Below, in pieces: positions 52,572 through 61,384 of a stretch of 64,000 nt of DNA. The DNA comes from Pseudomonas sp. URMO17WK12:I11 (GTDB lineage Bacteria; Pseudomonadota; Gammaproteobacteria; Pseudomonadales; Pseudomonadaceae), in NCBI RefSeq assembly GCF_007677725.1, contig NZ_VEDF01000001.1:451457-515456 (forward strand). The letters are read 5' to 3'. The stretch's first letter is position 1; each line of letters opens with the position of its first letter. The notes under the pieces were generated by a model. That model worked only from the letters and a program-made list of their open reading frames with translations. It made no database searches and was not told the DNA's origin. The position numbers and the translations under genes are program-made.

Positions 52572-54116
52572 TCAATCCGCAAGCTCGGCAGCCAAGGCCT
52601 TGACCCGTTGCAGATCACCCTTGGCCACCTTGCTCACACGTGTCCCGTATTCGGCATCGGCCTTGTAGAGGAACGAGAGCATGATGTGCTTGCTTTGGTC
52701 ATCGGCAACTGCCAGTGACTGACCGAAGCTGTTGACCAGGTCGCGCTGCTCGTCTTTCGAGTAAGCGCGATACAGGTCGCCTGCCTGCTTGAAATCTTGC
52801 GTGCGGGTGATGACACGTTGCTCGGTAGTGCCTGCCAGGGGCAACTGGCTGTAGCGAGCGCTGTCGGTGGTGACCCGCGGTTGCAGGCGGCTTGGCTGGT
52901 AGTTGACCATGTCGCGGCTGCGGTTGGGGTTGAGCGCCCCGTCCTGATTGCCGTTGTTGACAGCCGCCCGTGGCTGGTTGATCGGCAGGTTGGCCGCGTT
53001 GGCACCGACCCGATACATCTGGGTGTCGGCATAGGCGAACAGCCGACCTTGCAGCAGGCGGTCCTCGGAAGGCTCGATACCCTTGATCAGGTTGGAGGGC
53101 GCCAGCGCGACTTGCTCGACCTCCTGGAAGACATTGCCGACATTGCGCGTGAGCACCATCTGCCCGACCCGGCGCTCCGGCACATCCGGCCACACCTTGG
53201 TGGCATCCAGTGGGTCGAAGTCGAAGGCAGGCAGTTGCTCAGGGCGCAGGGTCTGGATGTACAGGTCCCACTTGGGGAAGTCGCCGCGCTCGATGGCCGT
53301 GACCAGGTCCTCGGTCATGTGGCTGAAGGTTTTACCTTGGATACGCTCGACCGCCTTGGGGTCGAGGTTTTCCCGGCCTTGCAGGCTTTTCCAGCGGAAT
53401 TTGACGTAGGTCGCGTCGCCCTGGGCATTGATGAACTTGTAGGCATGCACGCTGTTGCCGTCCATGTGCCGATAGCTCTTGGGGGTGCCTTCGTTGGAGT
53501 ACAGCAACGTCAGCGTGCGCGTGGCTTCGGGCATGTGCGAGAACAGGTCGAAGCGCCGTGCATCATTGCCCAGGTTGGTGCGCGGGTCAGGCTTGAACGC
53601 GTGGACCATGTCAGGGAACTTGATGGCATCGCGAATGAAGAAGGTCGGGAAGTTATTGCCGACCAGGTCCCAGTTTCCCGTGGTGGTGTAGAAGCGCGTG
53701 GCAAAGCCTCGTGGATCACGTAGCGTCTCCGGCGAATGCAGGCCATGCACCACCGAGGAGAAACGTACGAAGACCGGGGTTTTTTCCCCGGGCGTGAACA
53801 GCGGCGCGACGGTCAGTGGGGACAAGTCTGCAGAGGCTGTGAACTCGCCATGTGCGCCGGTACCGCGTGCATGCACCACGCGTTCGGGCACGCGTTCACG
53901 GTCAAAACGCTGCAGCTTCTGGATCAATTGCACGTCTTGCAGCAACACCGGCCCCGTTGCACCGGCAGTCTGGGAATGCTGGTTGTCGCCAACGGCAGCA
54001 CCGTTGTCGCGGGTCAGCGGTGAGGCGAACAACGCAGGGCTGGCGAGGACAGCTGTACAAAGTAGCGTCAGCGCTGCTTGGCGTGGGCGGATCGAGAGCA
54101 TGGCGATGGCACTCAT
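52572..54116 (-). CDS. katB: Periplasmic monofunctional catalase
   Basis: A 514-residue clade-3-type catalase with an N-terminal signal peptide (residues about 10-32, ending LFAS). Catalytic His in RVVHARGTGAHGEF and Asn in LVGNNFPTFFIRD, and haem-ligand Tyr in RLFAYADTQMYR are intact. It destroys hydrogen peroxide, probably in the periplasm; the KatB type of P. aeruginosa is peroxide-inducible. Start may also be at the second Met (54101). Single gene. Confidence 0.93.
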   Translation of the reverse strand: MSAIAMLSIRPRQAALTLLCTAVLASPALFASPLTRDNGAAVGDNQHSQTAGATGPVLLQDVQLIQKLQRFDRERVPERVVHARGTGAHGEFTASADLSPLTVAPLFTPGEKTPVFVRFSSVVHGLHSPETLRDPRGFATRFYTTTGNWDLVGNNFPTFFIRDAIKFPDMVHAFKPDPRTNLGNDARRFDLFSHMPEATRTLTLLYSNEGTPKSYRHMDGNSVHAYKFINAQGDATYVKFRWKSLQGRENLDPKAVERIQGKTFSHMTEDLVTAIERGDFPKWDLYIQTLRPEQLPAFDFDPLDATKVWPDVPERRVGQMVLTRNVGNVFQEVEQVALAPSNLIKGIEPSEDRLLQGRLFAYADTQMYRVGANAANLPINQPRAAVNNGNQDGALNPNRSRDMVNYQPSRLQPRVTTDSARYSQLPLAGTTEQRVITRTQDFKQAGDLYRAYSKDEQRDLVNSFGQSLAVADDQSKHIMLSFLYKADAEYGTRVSKVAKGDLQRVKALAAELAD

Positions 54117-54242
54117 CTCAGGGAAGGAGTGCCGATGCTAGTCAGCTTGGGCGGATACCACAGTCAGGAGAGTCGGCGCCTGGTGTACGACTTTTCCTTG
54201 CGGTGCGGTCCGACGCGCAGCGTGGCGCACTGAATGGCTCGC

Positions 54243-54785
54243 TCAGAGATTGCAATCGTTCAGCGCCAGGCTCTGGCGCAACTGCTCGACCAGCGCCACC
54301 CGCAGCGTTTCCGGAGCCGTCACTCGGATCGACCCGGCCTGGGACAGCAGCCAGCTCATCAATGCCCGGCTGTCTTCGACCGTGGCCGCCAGCAGTGCAC
54401 CGCTGTCGGCGTAGGGTGCCAGCTGCTGGTTGTCGGCCAGCGGCTGGCGTTGCAGTTGGCGCGCAAGACCATCGTCGACCCACGCCTGCAGCTCGATCGC
54501 AGGCGACGGCGTGAGGGTATCGGGCTGCAGTTGCTGCGCCTCGTCCAGGCTTAGCCCCGGCTGCCAGTACCAGCCATACGGCGTGCCTTTGTTGTTGCAG
54601 CGCAACGTGAACAGACTTGCCAGCTCGACCAGGTCGCGCTCGACCGTGCGCTTGCTGGTGGCATGCCCCAGCTTGGCCAGCGCGGCGCGCAGTTGGGTCG
54701 AGCTCATGCCTGGATGGCGATCGGGCAAGAGTTTGAGCAGCTGCCACTGGCGAGCAATGGTATGGCGGGTCGGATGGCTGGGCAC
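54243..54785 (-). CDS. WYL-family regulator apparently lacking the WYL core
   Basis: A 180-residue protein. The N-terminal winged helix (RHTIARQWQLLKLLPDRHPG, SKRTVERDLVELASLF) and the start of the linker (GTPYGWYWQPG) are as in about 300-residue WYL regulators. The C-terminal part (ALLAATVEDSRALMSWLLSQ, then LRVALVEQLRQSLAL) matches the WCX extension. The WYL domain expected between them seems missing, with the frame kept. It may be a compact regulator without ligand sensing or a decaying gene. Alone, between katB and a LysR gene. Confidence 0.65.
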   Translation of the reverse strand: MPSHPTRHTIARQWQLLKLLPDRHPGMSSTQLRAALAKLGHATSKRTVERDLVELASLFTLRCNNKGTPYGWYWQPGLSLDEAQQLQPDTLTPSPAIELQAWVDDGLARQLQRQPLADNQQLAPYADSGALLAATVEDSRALMSWLLSQAGSIRVTAPETLRVALVEQLRQSLALNDCNL

Positions 54786-54902
54786 TGGGCTTCGTCCTTG
54801 AAACCAGGCACAAGCGACGTGCGAGGTGATGGCAATTGGCTACTGTCGTAGCATACTCCAACCCTCGATCGGATCCAAGTTTCCCGAGCGCATCAGCAAG
54901 CG

Positions 54903-55823
54903 CTAACCGATGGCGTGCTCCAGACACTGTTGCAACGCTTCGATAAATACGTTTTCAGCGCGGCTAAAGCGCTGCTCCTTGTTCCACAACAGGTGAATAT
55001 CGACATCGGCAATGCCTTCACGAGGCGGCAGTTTCCACAGCAGCCCCGCTGCCACATCCGGCGCGACCACGTGTTCAGGCAGGCAACCGATGCCGAACCC
55101 GGCGATCACCAGCCGCCGTACTTCTTCCAGGCTGGGCGAGGAAGCCACGATGCGCCCGGAAAAACCTTGTTGGTCACGGAATATGGTCAGCGGTGACAAC
55201 ATGCCGCCGATCTGGTCGCTGGTGAAGCTGACGAAGTTTTCCCGTTGCAGATCGCCCTCGGCCTGACCGAACAGAGCGTGATGCTTGCCGCAGAAAAACG
55301 CATAGCGCTGGCGCAGAAACAGCCGTTGTTCCAGTCGCGGCTGGGCCCGGCGGTTCAGGCTCAGGCCTGCGGTCGCGGTTTTTTCCTGCAAGGCGGCGAC
55401 GATGTCGGAGCTGCGCATCACGTCGATCTCAAGATCGACCCGCGGGTGTTGCCGGTGAAAATCGGCAAGAAAGTCATCGAAACGCTCGCTGACGATGCGG
55501 CTGATCATCAACAGCCGGACCTTGCCCACCACTTCATCGGCCGGATGTTCCAGCAGGCCGCCAATTTGCGACATCTGCCCATACACCTCACCCGCCAACC
55601 GAAACAGCTGCTCGCCCATGTCGGTGAGCACGAAGCGGGGGCCGCGTCGGGCGATGAGTTGGCGGCCGAGTTGTTCCTCCAGGCGTTTGAGCGCCTGGCT
55701 CACTGCCGGTTGGGTCAAATGCAGGCGGGCGGCGGCGCGGCTGATCGACAGCTCCTGGCCAATGACGCGAAAGGTGCGCAGCAGGTTCCAGTCCAGGCGA
55801 TCGTTGAGCAAGCGGTCGGACAT
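54903..55823 (-). CDS. LysR-family regulator of the amidase operon
   Basis: A 306-residue LysR protein starting MSDRLLNDRLDWNLLRTF (an ATG at 55844 is possible). HTH at about residues 14-70 (SRAAARLHLTQPAVSQALKRLEEQLG), effector domain to the end. It diverges from the transporter-amidase-deacetylase operon over an AT-rich 151-bp gap, so it is the probable activator of that operon. Confidence 0.9.
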   Translation of the reverse strand: MSDRLLNDRLDWNLLRTFRVIGQELSISRAAARLHLTQPAVSQALKRLEEQLGRQLIARRGPRFVLTDMGEQLFRLAGEVYGQMSQIGGLLEHPADEVVGKVRLLMISRIVSERFDDFLADFHRQHPRVDLEIDVMRSSDIVAALQEKTATAGLSLNRRAQPRLEQRLFLRQRYAFFCGKHHALFGQAEGDLQRENFVSFTSDQIGGMLSPLTIFRDQQGFSGRIVASSPSLEEVRRLVIAGFGIGCLPEHVVAPDVAAGLLWKLPPREGIADVDIHLLWNKEQRFSRAENVFIEALQQCLEHAIG

Positions 55824-55974
55824 GATCGACTCGATAATAAGCAAGGCTAATAGTGCGAATAATAAATAGAAAATTGACTAATCATAGCCCTCGGTCGAAA
55901 AATCACCCCTAGGCACCCCCAGAGTGCCACCGTGATCTTCAACTCCTGCCAGAACAACAAGCAAAGGAGCTACC

Positions 55975-57288
55975 ATGAAGCCGCTCGCTTCGCCCCAGTC
56001 TCAGCCGCGTCGTGCCGCTGCTGCCGCCTTCATCGGCACCATGATCGAATGGTACGACTTCTATATCTACGCCACCGCCGCCGCCTTGGTGTTCGGCGCG
56101 TTGTTCTTCCCGTCCGACAACAGCCTGTTCAGCACCATGGCCGCCTTCGGCACCTTCGCCGTGGGCTTCTTCGCCCGGCCGTTGGGTGGCATCATCTTTG
56201 GCCACATGGGTGATCGCATCGGCCGCAAGAAGTCGTTGGTGATCACGCTGTTGATGATGGGTATCGTCACCGTCTGCATCGGCCTGCTGCCGACCTATGC
56301 ACAGATCGGCGCAGCGGCGCCGGTGCTGCTGATCCTCCTGCGGGTGGTCCAGGGCATTGCGGTGGGCGGTGAGTGGGGCGGGGCGGTGCTGATGGCCGGC
56401 GAGCATGCGCCCAAGGGACGGCGTAATTTCTTCGCCTCGTTCGCGCAATTGGGCAGCCCGGCTGGTTTGATCCTGTCGCTGTTGGCCTTTGGCGCGGTCA
56501 CCCGCCTGCCCGAAGAGGCATTGATGAGCTGGGGCTGGCGCGTGCCGTTTCTGGCCAGCGCGTTGCTGCTGCTGGTGGGCCTGGCGATTCGCCTGGGGGT
56601 CAACGAGTCGCCGGAGTTCATCGCCAGCCGCGAGCAGGCGGCCAAGGCCCAGCGCAAGGAGCAAGCGCCAGTGATGGAGGTGCTGCGCAGCGCCTGGCGC
56701 CCGCTGTTGCTGTGCATCGGCGCTAACACCCTGGGTATCGCCGGAGTCTATTTCACCAACACCTTCATGATCAGCTACACCACGCAGCAGTTGCAGCTCG
56801 AGCGCTCGCTGATCCTTGAGTGCCTGTTCTTCGTGGCGTTCATCCAGTTCTGCGTGCAGCCACTGGCCGCATGGCTGTCGGAGAAGCTCGGTGCCACCCG
56901 CTTCCTGGCCCTGGTCGCGCTGTTGGCAATGGCTTCGCCCTATCCGATGTTCGTGCTGGTCAGCACCGGCGAAGGTCCGTTGATCGTGCTCGGCATCGCC
57001 TTGGCTGCGGCCTGCATGGCAGCGTTCTATGCGGTGATCGCCGGCTACGTGAGCGGCATGTTCGAGACACGGGTCAGGTACACCGCGATATCCCTGGCCT
57101 ACCAGGTCTGTGGCGCCATCGCCGGCGGCCTGACACCGCTGATCGGCACCTGGCTTGCACACACCTTCACCGGTCAGTGGTGGCCCATGGCCGTGTTCTA
57201 CAGCGTGATCGCCATGACCTCGCTGCTCTGCGTGCTCGCCCTGGCGCGCCAGTATGCCCACAGCCAGCGCCTGGAAATGGCGCGATGA
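55975..57288 (+). CDS. MHS-family MFS metabolite:H+ symporter
   Basis: A 437-residue transporter. N-terminus GTMIEWYDFYIYATAAALVFG and motif A (GHMGDRIGRKKSLVITL) are typical of the MHS group (ShiA, KgtP, ProP). It imports an organic acid or betaine-like solute with protons. AAAGGAG lies 5 bp before the ATG. The amidase gene begins 26 bp later, so the carried compound is probably the amidase substrate. Confidence 0.9.
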   Translation: MKPLASPQSQPRRAAAAAFIGTMIEWYDFYIYATAAALVFGALFFPSDNSLFSTMAAFGTFAVGFFARPLGGIIFGHMGDRIGRKKSLVITLLMMGIVTVCIGLLPTYAQIGAAAPVLLILLRVVQGIAVGGEWGGAVLMAGEHAPKGRRNFFASFAQLGSPAGLILSLLAFGAVTRLPEEALMSWGWRVPFLASALLLLVGLAIRLGVNESPEFIASREQAAKAQRKEQAPVMEVLRSAWRPLLLCIGANTLGIAGVYFTNTFMISYTTQQLQLERSLILECLFFVAFIQFCVQPLAAWLSEKLGATRFLALVALLAMASPYPMFVLVSTGEGPLIVLGIALAAACMAAFYAVIAGYVSGMFETRVRYTAISLAYQVCGAIAGGLTPLIGTWLAHTFTGQWWPMAVFYSVIAMTSLLCVLALARQYAHSQRLEMAR

Positions 57289-57314
57289 TTTCTCAGCTTC
57301 TGGAGTATCCACAC

Positions 57315-58556
57315 ATGTTGAAGAGCAATGGTGATCGCCTGTGGGCGAGCCTGATGGCAATGGCCGAAATCGGCGCCACCGCCCGCGGTGGCAGTTGCCG
57401 ACTGGCCCTGAGCGATGAGGACAAGGCCGGGCGCGAACTGTTCAGCCACTGGTGCCGCGAGGCCGGCCTGACGCTGAGCGTGGATGCCATTGGCAACCTG
57501 TTCGCCCGCCGCCCAGGGACCGATGCGCAAGCGGCGCCGGTGATGATCGGCAGCCACCTCGACACCCAGCCCGAGGGCGGTCGTTTCGATGGCGTCTATG
57601 GGGTGCTGGCCGGTCTTGAGGTGGTGCGCCGCCTCAATGAGCTGGATATCCGTACCCGCAAGCCGCTGGAACTCGCAGTCTGGACCAACGAGGAGGGCGC
57701 ACGCTTCACCCCCGCGATGTTCGGCTCGGCGGTGTTCACCGGTAGCCTGGGCCTGGATCAGGCCTTGGCGATCCGTGACGCGGCTGGCCTGAGCGTTGCC
57801 GATGAACTCAAGCGCACCGGCTTTGCCGGGCAACGCCCGCTGGGCGGCGCGGTCGATGCGTATTTCGAGGCGCATATCGAGCAGGGGCCAATCCTTGAAG
57901 ACAACGCCAAGGCCATTGGCGTGGTCAGTGGCGGCCAGGCCATCCGCTGGCTGGATGTGACGGTCGAAGGCATGGCCGCCCACGCCGGCACCACGCCGAT
58001 GCCGCTGCGCAAGGACGCCCTGTATGGCGCTGCGCGGATGATCCAGGCCGTTGAGCAACTGGCGGCGGACTTTGCCCCGCAAGGCCTGACCACCGTCGGT
58101 GAGCTGAGCATCGCCAAGTCGTCGCGCAACACCATTCCAGGGGTACTGCGGTTTACCGTGGACCTGCGCCACCACCGCGATGACGCCATCGAGGCCATGG
58201 AGCGCGACCTGGGTCTGAAGCTCCAGGCTATCGCCAAGCAGCGCGGCCTGCAGGTGCGCATCGAACGTCACTGGGTGAGCCCGGCGACGCCGTTCGATGC
58301 CGACTGCGTAGCGGCCGTGCAGCAGGCCGTGGACGGACTCGGCTATGCCCAGCAATCCATCGTCAGCGGCGCCGGCCACGACGCCATCCTGCTGGCCCGT
58401 TATTGCCCGACCGCCATGGTGTTCATCCCGTGCGTAGGCGGGCTGAGCCACAACGAAGCCGAAGACGTACTGCCCGAGGATGCCCGCCAGGGTGTCGATG
58501 TCTTGCTTAACGCGGTGCTGGCCCGCGCCGGCCACGTCGCACAAGGAGAAGCCTGA
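57315..58556 (+). CDS. M20-family amidase (hydantoinase/carbamoylase type)
   Basis: A 413-residue metal-dependent hydrolase. The ATG at 57315 has TGGAG upstream; longer frames are not supported. Metal ligands can be read in order: H in IGSHLDTQPEGG, D in GRFDGVYGVL, E in TNEEGARFTP, H in EGMAAHAGTTPM and H in GGLSHNEAED. This is the N-carbamoyl-amino acid / allantoate amidohydrolase family. It is coupled to a transporter and to a deacetylase, pointing to breakdown of an N-acylated or N-carbamoyl compound. Substrate unknown. Confidence 0.9.
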   Translation: MLKSNGDRLWASLMAMAEIGATARGGSCRLALSDEDKAGRELFSHWCREAGLTLSVDAIGNLFARRPGTDAQAAPVMIGSHLDTQPEGGRFDGVYGVLAGLEVVRRLNELDIRTRKPLELAVWTNEEGARFTPAMFGSAVFTGSLGLDQALAIRDAAGLSVADELKRTGFAGQRPLGGAVDAYFEAHIEQGPILEDNAKAIGVVSGGQAIRWLDVTVEGMAAHAGTTPMPLRKDALYGAARMIQAVEQLAADFAPQGLTTVGELSIAKSSRNTIPGVLRFTVDLRHHRDDAIEAMERDLGLKLQAIAKQRGLQVRIERHWVSPATPFDADCVAAVQQAVDGLGYAQQSIVSGAGHDAILLARYCPTAMVFIPCVGGLSHNEAEDVLPEDARQGVDVLLNAVLARAGHVAQGEA

Positions 58557-59578
58557 TGCGTTGCTATTTCCATCCCGAACAGCTGCTGCATCATCCGCGC
58601 AGCTACTACTCGCGCGGCGCCATGCGCACCCCGCAAGAGGTCCCAGAGCGTGCCCAGCAGCTGCTGCAAGCGGCGCAACGGCTTGGCATGGATATCCGCC
58701 AGCCGGGCGATGCCGGCCTGGCGCCGCTCAAGGCGGTGCATGGCGAGGCCTACCTGGCGTTTCTCGAACAGGCGCACACGCGCTGGAAAGCAGTACCCGA
58801 AGACTGGGGCGACGAGGTCATGTCGAACATCTTCGTGCGTGAGCCTAACGCGCTGCGCGGCATCCTCGCCCAGGCCGCGCGCTACCTGGCCGATGGCAGC
58901 TGCCCCGTCGGTGAGCACACCTGGCGATCGGCCTACTGGTCGGCGCAGAGCGCGCAGGCCGCCGCCCAGGCCGTGATCGATGGGGCGCCAGCGGCCTACG
59001 CGCTGAGTCGCCCGCCGGGCCATCATGCGCGCGTCGAGGCGGCCGGCGGCTTTTGTTACCTGAACAACGCCGCCGTTGCAGCGCAGACCCTGCGCAGCCG
59101 CTACGGCCGGGTGGCGATCCTCGACACCGACATGCACCACGGCCAGGGCATCCAGGAGATCTTCTACGAACGCAACGACGTGCTGTACGTTTCGACCCAT
59201 GGTGACCCGACCAATTTCTACCCCGCCGTAGCGGGATTCGAAGACGAGCGCGGCAGCGGCGCCGGTGCAGGGTACAACCTCAACCTGCCGATGGCCCATG
59301 GCGCCAGTGAGGCGGACTTCATGGCCAAGCTGGAGGTGGCCTTGGCTGCCGTGAAGAACTTCGGCGCCGACGCGTTGGTGCTGTCGTTAGGCTTCGATAT
59401 CTACGAGCTCGATCCGCAAAGCAAGGTGGCGGTGACCACCGCAGGCTTCGCCGCCTTGGGCGAGCGGATCCGAGCGCTGCGCTTGCCGTGTGTCATCGTG
59501 CAGGAGGGTGGGTATCACCTGGAGAGCTTGCAGGACAATGCACGGGCGTTTTTTGCGGACCTGGGGGACTGGCGCTAG
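58556..59578 (+). CDS. HDAC-family acetylpolyamine amidohydrolase-like deacetylase
   Basis: A 340-residue class II HDAC-fold enzyme. Catalytic His pair in RPPGHHARVEAAGG, zinc ligands in LDTDMHHGQG and LSLGFDIYELDP, and the glycine-rich loop QEGGYHLESL. It resembles bacterial acetylpolyamine amidohydrolases (AphA/AphB). The ATG overlaps the amidase stop by one base (TGATG), with AAGGAG upstream. It would release acetate from an N-acetylated amine; polyamine use is a good guess given the GABA-type permease nearby. Confidence 0.88.
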   Translation: MRCYFHPEQLLHHPRSYYSRGAMRTPQEVPERAQQLLQAAQRLGMDIRQPGDAGLAPLKAVHGEAYLAFLEQAHTRWKAVPEDWGDEVMSNIFVREPNALRGILAQAARYLADGSCPVGEHTWRSAYWSAQSAQAAAQAVIDGAPAAYALSRPPGHHARVEAAGGFCYLNNAAVAAQTLRSRYGRVAILDTDMHHGQGIQEIFYERNDVLYVSTHGDPTNFYPAVAGFEDERGSGAGAGYNLNLPMAHGASEADFMAKLEVALAAVKNFGADALVLSLGFDIYELDPQSKVAVTTAGFAALGERIRALRLPCVIVQEGGYHLESLQDNARAFFADLGDWR

Positions 59579-59644
59579 GGTCGATGGCAGGTGCGGTAAG
59601 GCTAACGCCTCGTTGTCCTGGCTGGCCACGGTCTGGCCACGGTT

Positions 59645-61060
59645 TCAGCGTCGCACATGCTTGACCAGCACCTTCTCCAACAATTCCCACATCGCCGGAT
59701 CGGTACTGAATGCCACGTTGAAGCGCATCCAGCCGGTGGCCTTGGCATCGACCATGAACAACTGCCCGGGGCCGAGCATGATGCCTTGCTCCAGCGCGTC
59801 GTCCAGCAACGCTGCGCTGTCCGGAATCGCCGGGTGGCGGGTCCAGATGTACATGCCTTCGTCGGACTCGATGAACAGCTCGAAGCCCAGCCGATGCAAG
59901 TGTCGGCCGACCTGCTGATGGGCTTCGGCCAGGCGCTGGCGCAGGCGTTTGAGGTGTTTGCGCCAGCGACCATCGATGATCGCGGCGTATACCACCCGCT
60001 CCATGACCTGCGAGGTGGTCAGGCCCGAACGCATTTTCAGCTGCAGCAGCTTCTGCGCCAACGCCGGGTTGGCCAGCAGGTAGCCGACCCGGACATTGGG
60101 CGAGATGCTCTTGGAATAACTGCCGACGTACACCACTTGCTGCAGGTGATCGAGGCTGGCCAGGCACGGTTGCGGCTCGGCGACCATGTCGGCGTACAGG
60201 TTGTTTTCTACCAGCCGCACGCCATGCTGGCTGGCCAGTTGCAACAGCCGATGCAACTGCGCCAATGGCGTGCGTGAGCAGGTCGGGCTGTGCAGGTGCG
60301 GCTGGGTGAAAAACGCTGTCGGGCGCTGGTGCGCCAACAGCTGCTCAAGGTGGTTGAGGTCGTAGCCGTTGGGCGTGCGCGGCACGCCGATCAAGGTGGC
60401 GCCCTGGGTGCGCAGGATGCTCATCAGGTTCGGATAGCCAGGGTCGTCCACCAGCACCACATCACCTGGGCGCACCAGGGTGCGCACGGCCAGGTCCAGG
60501 GCCTGACTGGCGCCATGGGTGAGCATCAACTGCGCCGGGTTGCAGACGATCGACAGCTCCTGCTGCAAGTTCTGCGCGGTCAGCGCGCGCAGCTCCGGCA
60601 ACCCCATCGGATCACCATAACCGGACAGCTCCAACGGGCTGCCCGCGACTTGACGCAGGCCGCGGCGCAGGCCGTCTTCGTACATCCAGTCGTTGGGCAA
60701 CCAGCCGCAGCCTGGTTTGAACGGCAGCTGGCGGGTCTCGAAGATCTGCTGCAGGTACCACTCGGAATTGAACGTCGGGCGACCGCTGTCGGATTCGCTG
60801 GCTTGATTGTCCAGCAACTCGCCCGCCGCGCGGTTGACGAAGAACCCGGCATTGCCCTTGCTCACCAACAACCCTTGGGCAACCAAACGGTCGTACGCCT
60901 CGACCACAGTGAAGGTGCTCACCGAATAGGTCGCGGCGAAAGCGCGTATAGACGGAACCTTGGCGCCAGGTTTGAGGGTCTGGTTGTCGATCAGCTCACG
61001 CAGCCCGTCGATGATCTGATTGACCAACGGCGTCGGCGAGTCTGGGTGTAATTCAAGCAT
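59645..61060 (-). CDS. MocR-type regulator (GntR HTH plus aminotransferase domain)
   Basis: A 471-residue protein: GntR-type winged helix (residues about 5-75: LVNQIIDGLRELIDNQTLKPG, SVSTFTVVEAYDRL) followed by a fold-type I aminotransferase domain, with PLP-binding Lys in YVGSYSKSISPNVRVGY and the DDPGYPN motif. Such proteins are PLP-dependent regulators of amine, GABA, taurine or vitamin B6 genes. It diverges from the permease gene with 324 bp between, and most likely controls it. Confidence 0.92.
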   Translation of the reverse strand: MLELHPDSPTPLVNQIIDGLRELIDNQTLKPGAKVPSIRAFAATYSVSTFTVVEAYDRLVAQGLLVSKGNAGFFVNRAAGELLDNQASESDSGRPTFNSEWYLQQIFETRQLPFKPGCGWLPNDWMYEDGLRRGLRQVAGSPLELSGYGDPMGLPELRALTAQNLQQELSIVCNPAQLMLTHGASQALDLAVRTLVRPGDVVLVDDPGYPNLMSILRTQGATLIGVPRTPNGYDLNHLEQLLAHQRPTAFFTQPHLHSPTCSRTPLAQLHRLLQLASQHGVRLVENNLYADMVAEPQPCLASLDHLQQVVYVGSYSKSISPNVRVGYLLANPALAQKLLQLKMRSGLTTSQVMERVVYAAIIDGRWRKHLKRLRQRLAEAHQQVGRHLHRLGFELFIESDEGMYIWTRHPAIPDSAALLDDALEQGIMLGPGQLFMVDAKATGWMRFNVAFSTDPAMWELLEKVLVKHVRR

Positions 61061-61384
61061 TCGGGGCCTTCAGGAGTGCGTGACGGCAAGCGCCAGCGAG
61101 GTGTATTGCATCGGCGACCTGTACAGTGCAGTGCGAGATTCATGCCACTGTGCATGGCTCTCTACGTCGGACATTTTTACATTAGGTGTCGGATATCGCC
61201 ACACAAAGCATGTTCAGTTCGTCCCAGGGGCCTACCTGGGGCGCGTCAGCAGGCCGCCATGGAAGGCCTGCGTGTGCTGCGCACACCATCCTGCCCGCAT
61301 TAGCACTGATGTACAGGTGAAACCGAGAGCCATCGGGGTTTCACAGTTTTCCTTGGATAAAAAGAAGCACGGGGTACACAACTG
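61061..61384. promoter_or_regulatory. Divergent control region of MocR gene and permease
   Basis: A 324-bp gap without a gene. TGTACAG occurs at 61120-61126 and again at 61310-61316, the kind of separated direct repeat bound by MocR proteins. An AT-richer patch (TTTTTACATTA, 61171-61181) may contain a promoter element. Confidence 0.4.
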
